Shown here: piece by piece, positions 41,640 to 49,805 of the stretch
Numbering within the stretch: position 1 is the stretch's first letter
How the letters are laid out: the number at the start of each line of letters is the position of its first letter
From: Emiliania huxleyi CCMP1516
Lineage: Eukaryota; Haptophyta; Isochrysidales; Noelaerhabdaceae
Direction: 5' to 3'
DNA: 49,805 nt
Assembly: GCF_000372725.1 (NCBI RefSeq)
Contig: NW_005199524.1
Span: forward strand, 33,929-83,733
Program-made: the position numbers and the translations under genes
Notes under the pieces: generated by a model
The model's input: the letters and a program-made list of their open reading frames with translations, nothing else
Database searches by the model: none
What the model was told of the DNA's origin: nothing

Positions 41640-41870
41640 CTTCGATGTTATATATGAAACACACGGGACAGGCACACATCCCGGGGGGCGTGCTCGCGTC
41701 GGCGGGCGGGGAGGACGAAAGGAGCGATGGCAGCGACTGCGCCGTCGCCGGTTCGGGCGCAGAGGAGGAGGCGGTGGAGGCGGTGGAGGCAGTGGTTCTA
41801 CTATGTGAGCTAAAATGCAAGAAGGGGGCTGTTGTTCCTTGCCTCCGCCTCGGTGGCCTGTCGGCCTACA
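41640..41870 (+). other. Possible short ORF with GGAGGC repeats
   Basis: The frame MLYMKHTGQAHIPGGVLASA continues through a GAGGAGGCGGTGGAGGCGGT repeat to about 41870, then runs into the dispersed repeat. Too weak to call a gene. Confidence 0.15.
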
Positions 41871-42090
41871 GCGGGCCGGATGATTGGCATCGGGTTGCGG
41901 GCAAGAGAGCCCTAGCCCTGGGGGGTGTGCGGTCGCAGGGCCATAACACGGTTCTCCGAGGGATAGTACCGCGCTCCGGGTTTCCCCTAGCAGCAGAACG
42001 CACCCTCTACTCGGAGCTAGTGGACACGACACTAGCTACTGATACGAGAATACGTACCGCCCCCACGCAACTACTCGAAGATAATACGAG
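41870..42090 (-). repeat. Dispersed repeat, inverted relative of 1920-2320
   Basis: GGGTTGCGGGCAAGAGAGCC, GGTCGCAGGGCCATAACACG and GAACGCACCCTCTACTCGGA match the complement of 2180-2310. ACTGATACGAGAATACG / AGATAATACGAGAATACG at 42035-42095 is a further local direct repeat. Confidence 0.75.
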
Positions 42091-42189
42091 AATACGCAGC
42101 TGCGAGACGCCTATAAAGAAACAGCGAGGTAAAGTTCGGCGGCTATGATACACCGAAAGTTGTCGTAAAACGCGGCGAAAGCAAAGTAG

Positions 42190-42700
42190 AGGGCGGGCTC
42201 TTTTGCCGCAGCGATGCCCGCAGCCTGTCGAGCAGCTTCCGCGGCGCCCATGCGCCGCGGGGTTGACCGACAGCCGCGCCTCTCGAGCCATCCGTGCCAC
42301 GCGCGGCGACGCGCACCCCGCGCGGCGGTCGGCGCCCTGGCAGTACTGCACCAGCCAGCACGGCGTGGAGCAATGCATTGAGGGCATTGTGCTGGGCGCC
42401 AGCCAGCATGCCTCAGGACAGAGCGAGAGAGCATGCTGCGCACCCTGGCGCAGCACCAGCTCGCCTCCAATCAGGCGCTCTCACCACTGCACAGCCGTCC
42501 ACGAGCACCCGCAGCTGCACTGCACAACGCTCAAGCTTAGGAGCCTCCCCTTGTTGTCGCAGCTTTGTGCAGTGCAGCGTGCGAGCAGCGCAGTGCCAGG
42601 CCGACCCCTGGCACGCCCGGGCGGCTGTGGGACGGAGGCCCGCCGAGCGAGTGCGAGCCGCATCGGCGGCCATGTCTCCCGTCGCCGCGAGCGAGCGGCG
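42190..42700 (-). repeat. Diverged relative of inverted repeat A
   Basis: CAGCTTTGTGCAG.GCAGCG and GCCAGGCCGACCC, plus a stretch rich in TGCTG and GCGCC, resemble 3868-4400. It forms the 5' flank of RCC1 paralogue 3. The frame is open across it for 190 codons upstream of the likely ATG, but the composition (R, S, C, H) argues against coding. Confidence 0.45.
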
Positions 42701-42772
42701 CAAAGAGGCAGCGTCGCGCATGCTTTCCGAAACGTCTCAGGGCCCCATGCGGTGCCTTTTCTTTTTCTCGCG

Positions 42773-44230
42773 ATGTCCACCCCATCGCGCCGCCGCTCGC
42801 GCCGCCTCGCCACCGCCGCCGCCACAACCGCTCCCTCGCCAGAGACGCCGCCGCCCGCCCGCCTCCTCGACCTCCCCAGGGAGCTCCTCGAGCGCGCCCT
42901 CTCTCGCTGCGACAGCCCCGTCGACATCGCTCGCGCCGCGGCCGTCTCGCTGCTCTTCCACGCCTCGCTCGCGGAGCAAGGCATCCGCTTGTGGGCGCAA
43001 GAGCGCGGCTTCGAGCTGCCGGCGCAGCCCGAGGGCGAGACCTGCGCCGTGCGGTGGCTGTGCTATTCGGCGCTGCTGCACGAGTCCAACCCGCCGGCGA
43101 GGGCGGCGGCAGGCGAACGGCACAGCCTCTTCATCGACGGCGAGGGGCGGCTCTCGTCGTGCGGCAATGCGCCGAACTGGAATCCAGGGCTGCTTGGCCA
43201 CGGTGAGGGCGTGAAGCAGCTCAACACGCCGACGCGCCTCCCCTCTCCCTTGGGCGGCGAGCGCGCCGTGAGCGTGTCGGCTGGAGAGCGCCACAGCCTC
43301 GCCCTCACCGCCGACGGCGCCGTCTGGAGCTGGGGCGATGGAGTCTTTGGCCAGTTAGGCCACGGTGACGAGCAGGACCAGCTGCTGCCCAAGAAGGTCG
43401 AGGCCTTTGCTGGCCAGCGCGTCGTCTCTGTGTCGGCTGGACAATTGCACAGCCTCGCCGTCACCGCCGACGGCTCCGTCTGGAGCTGGGGTGAGGGATA
43501 CTCTGGCCAGCTGGGCCACGGCGACGCGCAGAGCCGGCTCCTGCCCAAAAGCGTCGACGCCTTTGCTGAGCAGCGCGTCGTCGCTGTGTCGGCTGGAACA
43601 CTTCACAACCTCGCCCTCACCGCCGACGGCGCAGTCTGGAGCTGGGGCGATGGAGACTATGGCAAGCTGGGCCACGGCAACGAGCAGAACCAGCTACTGC
43701 CGAAGGAGGTCGAGGCCTTGGCTGACCGGCGCGTCGTCGCTGTGTCGGCAGCAGACAGCCACAGCATCGCCCTCGCCGCCGACGGCGCCGTCTGGAGCTG
43801 GGGCGGTGCGGGCGATGGCAAGCTGGGCCACGGCGACAACCAGAGGCAGCTGCTGCCGAAGCAGGTTGAGGCCTTGGCTGGCCAGCGCGTCATCGCTGTG
43901 TCGGCGGAAGATCACAGCCTCGCCCTCACCGCCGACGGCGCCGTCTGGAGCTGGGGCTGTGGAGGCTGGGGCAAGCTGGGCCACGGCGACGAGCAGAACC
44001 AGCTGCTGCCCAAGAAGGTCGAGGCCTTCGCTGGGCGGTGTGTGGTCGCTGTGTCGGCTGGTGGCGACCACAGCATCGCCACCAATTCCGACGGCGCTGT
44101 CTTTACCTGGGGCAATGGGGGGGATTTGGAGGGGGCAGGAGGAGGCAACCTAGGCCACGGAGATGACTTGTCGAACCAGCTTCTGCCCAAGAAGATAGAG
44201 GCGTGGGCGCCGGAGCGGTTGGGTGTGTGA
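42773..44230 (+). CDS. F-box/RCC1-repeat protein, paralogue 3
   Basis: 485 residues from the ATG in TTTTTCTCGCGATGTCCAC (MSTPSRRRSRRLATAAATTA). The F-box-like segment ARLLDLPRELLERALSRCD, IARAAAVSLLFHASLAEQGI is followed by a degenerate blade (HSLFIDGEGRLSSCG) and six RCC1 blades (HSLALTADGAVWSWGDGV, QLGHGDEQDQLLPKKVEAF). One blade is shortened (VIAVSAEDHSLALTADG) and the last contains an insertion, WGNGGDLEGAGGGNLGHG. It ends LLPKKIEAWAPERLGV. Its likely role is a ubiquitin-ligase adaptor, as for its paralogues. Single exon. Confidence 0.88.
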   Translation: MSTPSRRRSRRLATAAATTAPSPETPPPARLLDLPRELLERALSRCDSPVDIARAAAVSLLFHASLAEQGIRLWAQERGFELPAQPEGETCAVRWLCYSALLHESNPPARAAAGERHSLFIDGEGRLSSCGNAPNWNPGLLGHGEGVKQLNTPTRLPSPLGGERAVSVSAGERHSLALTADGAVWSWGDGVFGQLGHGDEQDQLLPKKVEAFAGQRVVSVSAGQLHSLAVTADGSVWSWGEGYSGQLGHGDAQSRLLPKSVDAFAEQRVVAVSAGTLHNLALTADGAVWSWGDGDYGKLGHGNEQNQLLPKEVEALADRRVVAVSAADSHSIALAADGAVWSWGGAGDGKLGHGDNQRQLLPKQVEALAGQRVIAVSAEDHSLALTADGAVWSWGCGGWGKLGHGDEQNQLLPKKVEAFAGRCVVAVSAGGDHSIATNSDGAVFTWGNGGDLEGAGGGNLGHGDDLSNQLLPKKIEAWAPERLGV

Positions 44231-44862
44231 GGGCCGCGCGGCCGGCGTCCGCCAGGCCGCACCAGGCGATCGTCGAAGCGGCTTGGCAGGGGACTGTGCC
44301 TCGCGATCCGCCTGCGCAGATCGACGCGCCACCCGTGCTCGCGTGCACCGTCGATGGCCTCGCAATGGACGAGGAGGAGGAGGGCCCGCGTCCGGTAGTG
44401 CAACGGCCGTGGCGAGGGTAGGGGCGTGACCGACGTGGAGGCGGGCTTGCGGCGCGCGGAGTGAGTGGGATTGTCTTGCTTGACGGTTGACGCTTGAGCG
44501 TCCCGCTCGATCCATGCCTGTAGTCTGTCCTAGTCTGGTCCGAGACAGCAGAGCACGGTACATTAGAACAATGAAGCACTTCTTGTGCGTGCGTCGATGA
44601 GAGCGTCTAGTCACCTGTGCCGTGTCTCGCTCTTCTGGTGTAACGTGACGCTGTTACTGACATGAACATGATTCTTTTTGAGGAGTCGCATTTTTTTGTG
44701 GTAGTCCCGCCCCCCCCCCCCCCCCACGCCCCCCCTCGCAACTCTACATGCAAAATACACCCTGCGAGGCTCGACCCGCGCCCTGGACGCGCTGGGAGGG
44801 CCCAGAAGCTGGAGGCTTCTCACAGCTTGATGCTCCTGCTCGACTGGTCATGTTCGGCCTGG
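44231..44862. other. Intergenic between convergent genes
   Basis: Contains a C-run at 44709-44723 and no recognisable gene. It includes the 3' flanks of paralogue 3 and of the RING/Sel1 gene. Confidence 0.55.
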
Positions 44863-47017
44863 TCACGGCTGCACGCCCATGCGCATGAGCTGCCTCGCCG
44901 CGAGCTCATCGCCCGCATTCGCAGCTCGCGTGAGGTAGCGGATCGCCTCCATGCGGCTCTGCGGCACTCCGTCGCCACGCATGTACGCGATTCCGAGGTT
45001 CGTGCACGCCTGCGTGTGGCCGAGGTCCGTTGCCACCTTGAACCAGTGCGCTGCTTGCGAAAGGTCAACGGGCCCACCTTCGCCGTCACGGTGCGAGCAG
45101 CCGAGGTTGGCGGCGGCACGCGCGTGCCCCTGCTCCGCCGCTAGCTGGTACAAGCGCCGCGCCTCGACTTGATCGAGCGGGAGGCCCATCCGCCCGTAGT
45201 CGTAGTGGCAGCCGAGGTTGTACTGGGCGCTCGCGTCGCCCTGCTGCGCCCGTCGCGTCAGGCCGCGGACGGTTGCCTCGTCGCTCGTGTCGGACGTGTC
45301 CGCGCGGCAGAACGGGCACACGTCGCGCAGCTGCACATCGCACGGGCAACAGAGGCGACCGTCAGTCCGTCTCTGTCAGCTGCCCGCTCAGAGCACACTG
45401 CTACACTGCTACACAGGCCAGGCGAGCGCGGCGTCGCGCAGGCGGGGCGGTGGCGGCGGGGCGGTGGCGGGGGCTCACCGGGCCCGTCTCGATCTCGTAC
45501 AAGCATTTGAGGCAGATCGGCTTGCCGCAGCACGTCATCATCGTCGCGTTCTGCGCGCCGTCCAGAATCGTGCGCATCTCCACACTCATGCAGATGGGGC
45601 ACAGCCCCTGCGTCTCGTGTTGCGGCGTGTCGTAGACCGGCACGAGATTTGCCGGCTTGATACGCACGCACTGGTATGGATACTCGCCGCTCACTACGTT
45701 GATTTGCCCGCTGCCAGTGGAGACGCCCTTCACCTTGATGGTCAGTCGCTCCGAGTGCGGATCGTCGCCGAGCGAGACCACCTCGCCAAACAGCCCGTTC
45801 AGGTCCCTCCGCCCCTGCAGACCGACGATGCGAACTTTGCCTCCTGGACGGAGGGCCACGCCTTCGCCCATCACCTCCGCTGCCAGCGAGCCGTGCGAGC
45901 GCGCCTTCGGCCGCTGCTCCCCGTCTGGACCGCCCGGCGGCCCACTCCCCGTCGCGGCGGCCCACTCGGCGACCAGCTCGGCTTCCGTCTTGCAGCCATT
46001 CGCCAGTTCGTCCGTGATCCGATCGAACTGCGCCTCCGAGATCGTGCCAGATCGCAGCAGCTGCTCGAAGAAGGCATCGAAGCTCACCGCCGTGCCTGGC
46101 GTGCGGCCGTGTGCGAGCCAGCGCGAGATGGCCTCGGAGGCCACGCGGACGAGCTGGACGAAGGCGGCCGGCGTCACGCCGACGTGCCGGCCCGCAGCAT
46201 CGCGGGCGTTGATGCCGCTGGCGACGAACAGCTTCGCGACCACGCGATCGACGACGAAGGCGGCCGAGTGCTGCTGCAGGTACTGGGTTGGCGCTCGGCC
46301 GACCTCCGGCGAGCGCAGCCCGCCTCGCTTGGGCAGCGGGCGTGGCTCGTTGCTCGAGACGACCAGACCCTCCACCGCGCCGCCCGCCTCGCAGAGTGCG
46401 CCCGAGAAGACGTCGGGGCGTTCGCGGCATGCGCCGCGCGTGTCTTCGAGCCCCGGCTCGGGCCCGTCGAGGTAGCCGCATCCACGCTCGCCGCGCGAAG
46501 CGCTGAGCATGTCCGCGTGGAAGCGCCGCGCCTCGGCGCTCGACGCGAACAGCCACCGCGCCTCCCACAGCTCGCTCATTGCGGCCGTGTCGCCCTCCGG
46601 GCCTTCGTCGCTGTGGCATTCCCACTTCTGCTTGCCGAGCAGCACTCCGTGGTGGCGCTTCCAGAACAGCACCTCACCCATGAAACCGCCTGCGCCGTAG
46701 CCGAAAGTGCGCATCAGTTCGGACGCATCGGCGCACTGCAGCGCAGCTGCGGGGATCTGCTTTGGAGAGCCATCACTCATTTTGACCGGAAAGTCGTGGT
46801 CCATGTAGACACGGGCCAGTCTAAGGCGGCTAGCATCAACCAGACTTGACGGTAGCTCAGCAGCGGTCATGAAGGCGCCCGCGATCGACCGAGGCTGCGC
46901 TGTGACTGGTGCCCCAGTGACGCACGCCTTGCACCGTCGCGCCGCCTTGAGCTTCAGCTGTGAGCTGGTGAAGTCACTCTTCGCGCGGTCCACGCCGCAT
47001 GCGCTACACGGTGGCAT
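44863..47017 (-). CDS. Stc1-like zinc finger / RING / Sel1-repeat protein
   Basis: Two exons: 47017-45479 and 45330-44863, 669 residues. The start MPPCSACGVDRAKSDFTSSQ, with LKAARRCKACV, makes a C-x2-C...C-x2-C finger resembling the Stc1 domain (LIM-like). A long middle contains FGYGAGGFMGEVLFWKRHHG and a region KVRIVGLQGRRDLNGLFGEV. A RING-like finger crosses the intron: GLCPICMSVEMRTILDG, MMTCCGKPICLKCLYEIETG|P then LRDVCPFCRADTSD. Three Sel1/TPR-like repeats end it (GDASAQYNLGCHYDYGRMGL, HARAAANLGCSHRDGEGG, HTQACTNLGIAYMRGDGV). RING proteins are usually E3 ubiquitin ligases and Sel1 repeats protein-binding scaffolds. The first start is preferred over 47074, which is a non-ATG extension. 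It diverges from paralogue 4 across 90 bp. Confidence 0.82.
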
Positions 47018-47107
47018 CGCCAGGTGTGCGTGGCTTGCACAAAAATGAAGCGCTAGACCATCGCGGCGTAGCAAGCCTCAGGCCAGCCGGCTTTTCTTTT
47101 TCTCGCG
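47018..47107. promoter_or_regulatory. 90-bp bidirectional promoter region
   Basis: Only 90 bp separate the ATG of the RING/Sel1 gene (minus) from the ATG of RCC1 paralogue 4 (plus). The plus side ends in GGCTTTTCTTTTTCTCGCG directly before the ATG. Both promoters must overlap or lie within the genes. Confidence 0.55.
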
Positions 47108-48616
47108 ATGTCCATTTGCTCGCGCCGCCTCGCCACCGCCGCCGCCGCCACAACCGCTCCCTCGCCAGAGACGCCGCCGCCCGCCCGCCTCCTCGACCTC
47201 CCCAGGGAGCTCCTCGAGCGCGCCCTCTCTCGTTGCGACAGCCCCGTCGACATCGCTCGCGTCGCGGCCGTCTCGCTGCTCTTCCACGCCTCGCTTGCGG
47301 TGGAGGGCATCCGCTTGTGGGCGCAAGAGCGCGGCTTCGAGCTGCCGGCGCAGCCCGAGGGCGAGACCTGCGCCGTGCGGTGGCTGTGCTATTCGGCGCT
47401 GCTGCGCGAGTCCAACGCGCCGGCGAGGGCGGCGGCAGGCGAACGGCACAGCCTCTTCATCGACGGCGAGGGGCGGCTCTCGTCTTGCGGATCTGCGCCG
47501 TCCTACTCTCCAGCCCTGCTCGGTCACGGTGAGGGCGTGACGCAGCTCAACACGCCGACGCGCCTCCCCTCCCCCTTGGGCGGCGAGCGCGCCGTGAGCG
47601 TGTCGGCTGGAGAGCGCCACAGCCTCGCCCTCACCGCGGATGGCTGTGTCTGGAGCTGGGGCTATGGAGGCTGGGGCCGGTTGGGCCACGGCCTCAGCTA
47701 CGAGGAGGGCCACAGCTACGAGGAGGCTCAGCTCCTGCCGAAGAAGCTCGAGGCTTTGGCGGGGCAGCGCGTTGTCGCTATCTCGGCTGGAGAGGCTCAC
47801 AACCTCGCCATCACCGCCGACGACGCTGTCTGGAGCTGGGGGAGTGGCTACTATGGCAGGTTGGGCCATGGCGACCAGCAGAGCCTGGCGCTGCCCGAGA
47901 AGCTCGAGGCCTTTGCTGGCCAGCGCGTTGTCGCTGTGTCGGCTGGATCCGCCCATAGTTTCGCCATTACCGCCGACGGCGCCCTCTTGAGCTGGGGCCA
48001 TGGAGCCTCAGGCCGGCTGGGCCACGGCGACGAGCAGAACCAGCTGCTGCCCAAGAAGGTCGAGGCCTTTGCTGGTCAGCGTGTCGTCGCTGTCTCGGCG
48101 AGAGGCTTCCACAGCCTCGCCATCACCGCCGACGGAGCTTTGTGGAGCTGGGGCAATGGCTACCATGGCAGGTTGGGCCACGGCGACGAGCAGCGCCAGC
48201 TGCTGCCCAAGAAGGTCGATGCCTTGGCTGGCCGGCGCGTCGTCGCCGTGTCGGGAAGCTACCACAGCCTCGCCGTTACCGCCGATGGCGCTCTCTGGAG
48301 CTGGGGCTATGAAGCCTACGGCCGGCTGGGCCACGGCGACGAGCAGAGCCAGCTGCTGCCCAAGAAGGTCGAGGCCTTTGCTGGGCAGCGCGTCGTCGCT
48401 GTGTCGGCAGGGGGCGGCCACAGCATCGCCCGCACCGCCGATGTTGCCGTCTTTACTTGGGGCAAGGGTGATCGCGGCTGCCTAGGCCACGGAGAGGACT
48501 TGTCGAACCAGCCGCTGCCCAAGAAGATCGAGATGTGGGCGAGCCGGCCGCCCACGCCTGCTTCCTCTGACGGAGAGGGCAGCAGCGACGGAGAGGATAG
48601 CGATTCGGACGAGTAG
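47108..48616 (+). CDS. F-box/RCC1-repeat protein, paralogue 4
   Basis: 502 residues starting MSICSRRLATAAAATTAPSP in the same TTTTTCTCGCGATGTCC context. The F-box-like segment is ARLLDLPRELLERALSRCD, IARVAAVSLLFHASLAVEGI. Then come a degenerate blade and six RCC1 blades (HSLALTADGCVWSWGYGG, HNLAITADDAVWSWGSGY, HSIARTADVAVFTWGKGD). A 24-bp near-direct repeat gives GHGLSYEEGHSYEEAQ inside the first blade. The C-terminus carries an acidic Ser/Asp tail (SDGEGSSDGEDSDSDE), absent from the other paralogues and a possible CK2-type phosphorylation region. The encoded body is closest to paralogue 1, which lacks its own 5' end. Single exon. Confidence 0.88.
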   Translation: MSICSRRLATAAAATTAPSPETPPPARLLDLPRELLERALSRCDSPVDIARVAAVSLLFHASLAVEGIRLWAQERGFELPAQPEGETCAVRWLCYSALLRESNAPARAAAGERHSLFIDGEGRLSSCGSAPSYSPALLGHGEGVTQLNTPTRLPSPLGGERAVSVSAGERHSLALTADGCVWSWGYGGWGRLGHGLSYEEGHSYEEAQLLPKKLEALAGQRVVAISAGEAHNLAITADDAVWSWGSGYYGRLGHGDQQSLALPEKLEAFAGQRVVAVSAGSAHSFAITADGALLSWGHGASGRLGHGDEQNQLLPKKVEAFAGQRVVAVSARGFHSLAITADGALWSWGNGYHGRLGHGDEQRQLLPKKVDALAGRRVVAVSGSYHSLAVTADGALWSWGYEAYGRLGHGDEQSQLLPKKVEAFAGQRVVAVSAGGGHSIARTADVAVFTWGKGDRGCLGHGEDLSNQPLPKKIEMWASRPPTPASSDGEGSSDGEDSDSDE

Positions 48617-49805
48617 GAAGCAAGGTGATTTGGACGAGAAGGAATCAAGGCGGGCAGCGGGGGTGGGCGAGTAGTGATTGATAGTTATACTCTCCAAGAG
48701 TAATACGGCTTTCACGCGGACTCCACGGTCTGAGTTCGTGAAAACCGGCGGCCCGCGCGCCCGCGCGAACCAAATCATGTTGACGACAAAGATGACGACG
48801 ACGCCGAGGAAGACGACGCCGATGTCGATGACGAGGACGCCTCTGGGGGGGCGCGGGGGCCCCCGGAGGCACCGTGCGCCGCGCGGCGCAGTGCGCGCAG
48901 TGCGGAGAAACGGGGGGCCACGGCTCCGTTAGTATCCGTTAGCACCGACTTCCCGATCTAACCCGTCTAACAGAGGGCAGATTTGGAGAGATCTCAAGGG
49001 GTACATACAGATAGACCCTCCAACCATCAGAAAACTCTAACCTGATCGGTCGTACTGACCGCCGACAGATCACTCCAGACAGCAGACAGGCCGACGTCTG
49101 CACGCGGCCGGCCGGGCGAGAGGCTTGACACGATCCGACCCTGCGACCCTGACGCTGCTGCTCTAGCTATCAGACATGCACTGCTGACTGCTGCCACAAT
49201 GTGCGACCTGTGCTGGCCCACTTGGCGGCCTTCCCGGTCAGTGGTGAGGCGCAGTTCAGAGCTGTCGATGGCGCGATGCCGCACTGGTCCCACATTGGTG
49301 ACACGAGACCACCAAGTTTGCCGGTCCAAGAGAGAGGTACCGGCGCTGTCCTGAGAAGGTGCGTGGTCCCTCTTGACTGCCCATGCGCGCGAGGCTGCGT
49401 AGGCATAGCCTCGAGAGTGCCAGCAGCCAATCCGAGGCGACGCGCATTGCGCCAGAAGCGTGCACACGTTGGAAGGACACCTTCCTACTGACCGTACGAT
49501 CAGGTCGACACTGAATGCTTGATACTAAGGCCGCGAGCTATGCAGGTGATCAATTGTGCAGCAGGGCACGGCCAGCAGCGCCGACAGGCTGTCGCAAGGC
49601 GTGATAGCATGGCCGCAATACGCCGAATTCCCATGAAAACAAGTAAAAAATCGCGCGAAAAAAATCTCAAAAAAATCGGCGCCTGCGGCGGGCCGTGGGA
49701 CCCCATCTCCCCCCCGCATGCTAGGAAGGGCGGGGGGGGGGGGGGGGGAAGGGGGAGGGGCCCGCTAAGAATACCGGCCCCCCCCCCCGGAAACCCGAGG
49801 GCCTG
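48617..49805. other. Intergenic to window end; dispersed element and G/C runs
   Basis: No gene was recognised. AAAAAATCGGCGCCTGCGGC at 49672-49691, with the preceding A-rich block, matches the element at 9410-9480. A G-run of about 18 lies at 49731-49748 and a C-run at 49780-49788. GTTAGTATCCGTTAGCACC (48929-48947) is a small direct repeat. Confidence 0.6.

Noticed and set aside
42203..42772. An N-terminal extension of RCC1 paralogue 3 (190 codons)
   Set aside because: The DNA is a diverged copy of inverted repeat A, and the conserved start is at 42773.
45218..46849. A 543-codon plus-strand open frame
   Set aside because: It lies antisense to the RING/Sel1 gene, which has clear zinc-finger and Sel1 motifs; GC-rich coding DNA often leaves the opposite strand open. 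Composition is Arg/Ala-rich with no domain.

Overview
The window looks like nuclear DNA of a eukaryotic microalga, most likely a haptophyte close to Emiliania huxleyi (inference). It is very GC-rich and intron-bearing, and it contains families of F-box/RCC1 and kelch propeller proteins. Many introns can only be read in frame as GC...AG introns, and several are filled with tandem repeats of about 10 bp. I recall both traits as features of E. huxleyi, but no search was run. There is one assembly gap (11559-12070), and retroelement debris is scattered throughout.

Layout. 0-2 kb: tandem repeats, then the 5' part of a UTP4 (cirhin) ribosome-biogenesis WD40 gene (minus). 1.9-4.9 kb: dispersed repeats and two interleaved inverted-repeat pairs. 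5.3-6.7 kb: F-box/RCC1 paralogue 1 (minus), lacking its normal 5' end. 7.2-9.9 kb: RNase H and Ty1/copia fragments and fold-back repeats. 10.1-13.9 kb: a protein kinase that reads in frame into a PP2C phosphatase, so probably one bifunctional signalling protein. 14.5-15.7 kb: unknown coiled-coil-like gene. 16.7-18.2 kb: F-box/RCC1 paralogue 2. 18.8-20.6 kb and 25.9-27.8 kb: an inverted duplication carrying an unknown small gene and the promoter and start of a MYB gene. The MYB gene is complete only on the left (20.4-21.6 kb); the right copy is cut off and lies just upstream of an F-box-like/kelch gene. Between the arms are an unknown gene, a damaged VOC/glyoxalase fragment and an 80-residue ORF.

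28.2-32.7 kb (minus) holds the most interesting gene. It is a multi-exon membrane protein with about seven predicted transmembrane segments, joined to a cytosolic TIR-like domain with SHAW and SIDQ motifs. Its introns are packed with minisatellites. 33.0-36.0 kb has two complementary halves of an RNase H retroelement flanking a type I membrane protein gene; one half is interrupted by a 303-bp insertion with a 9-bp target-site duplication. 36.1-39.1 kb: two unknown genes and a 3-hydroxyacyl-CoA dehydrogenase-type gene. 40.0-41.6 kb: a membrane acyltransferase-3 protein. 42.8-48.6 kb: F-box/RCC1 paralogues 3 and 4, flanking a zinc-finger/RING/Sel1 gene that diverges from paralogue 4 across only 90 bp.

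The unifying observation is how the introns are built. In the kinase-PP2C gene, the receptor-like gene and the 37-kb gene, the first bases of an intron repeat the first bases of the following exon (up to 35 identical bases). This is the footprint expected if introns arose by tandem duplication or by insertion with target-site duplication. No metabolic operon or defence island is seen; most genes look like independent regulatory, ubiquitin-adaptor or signalling genes.
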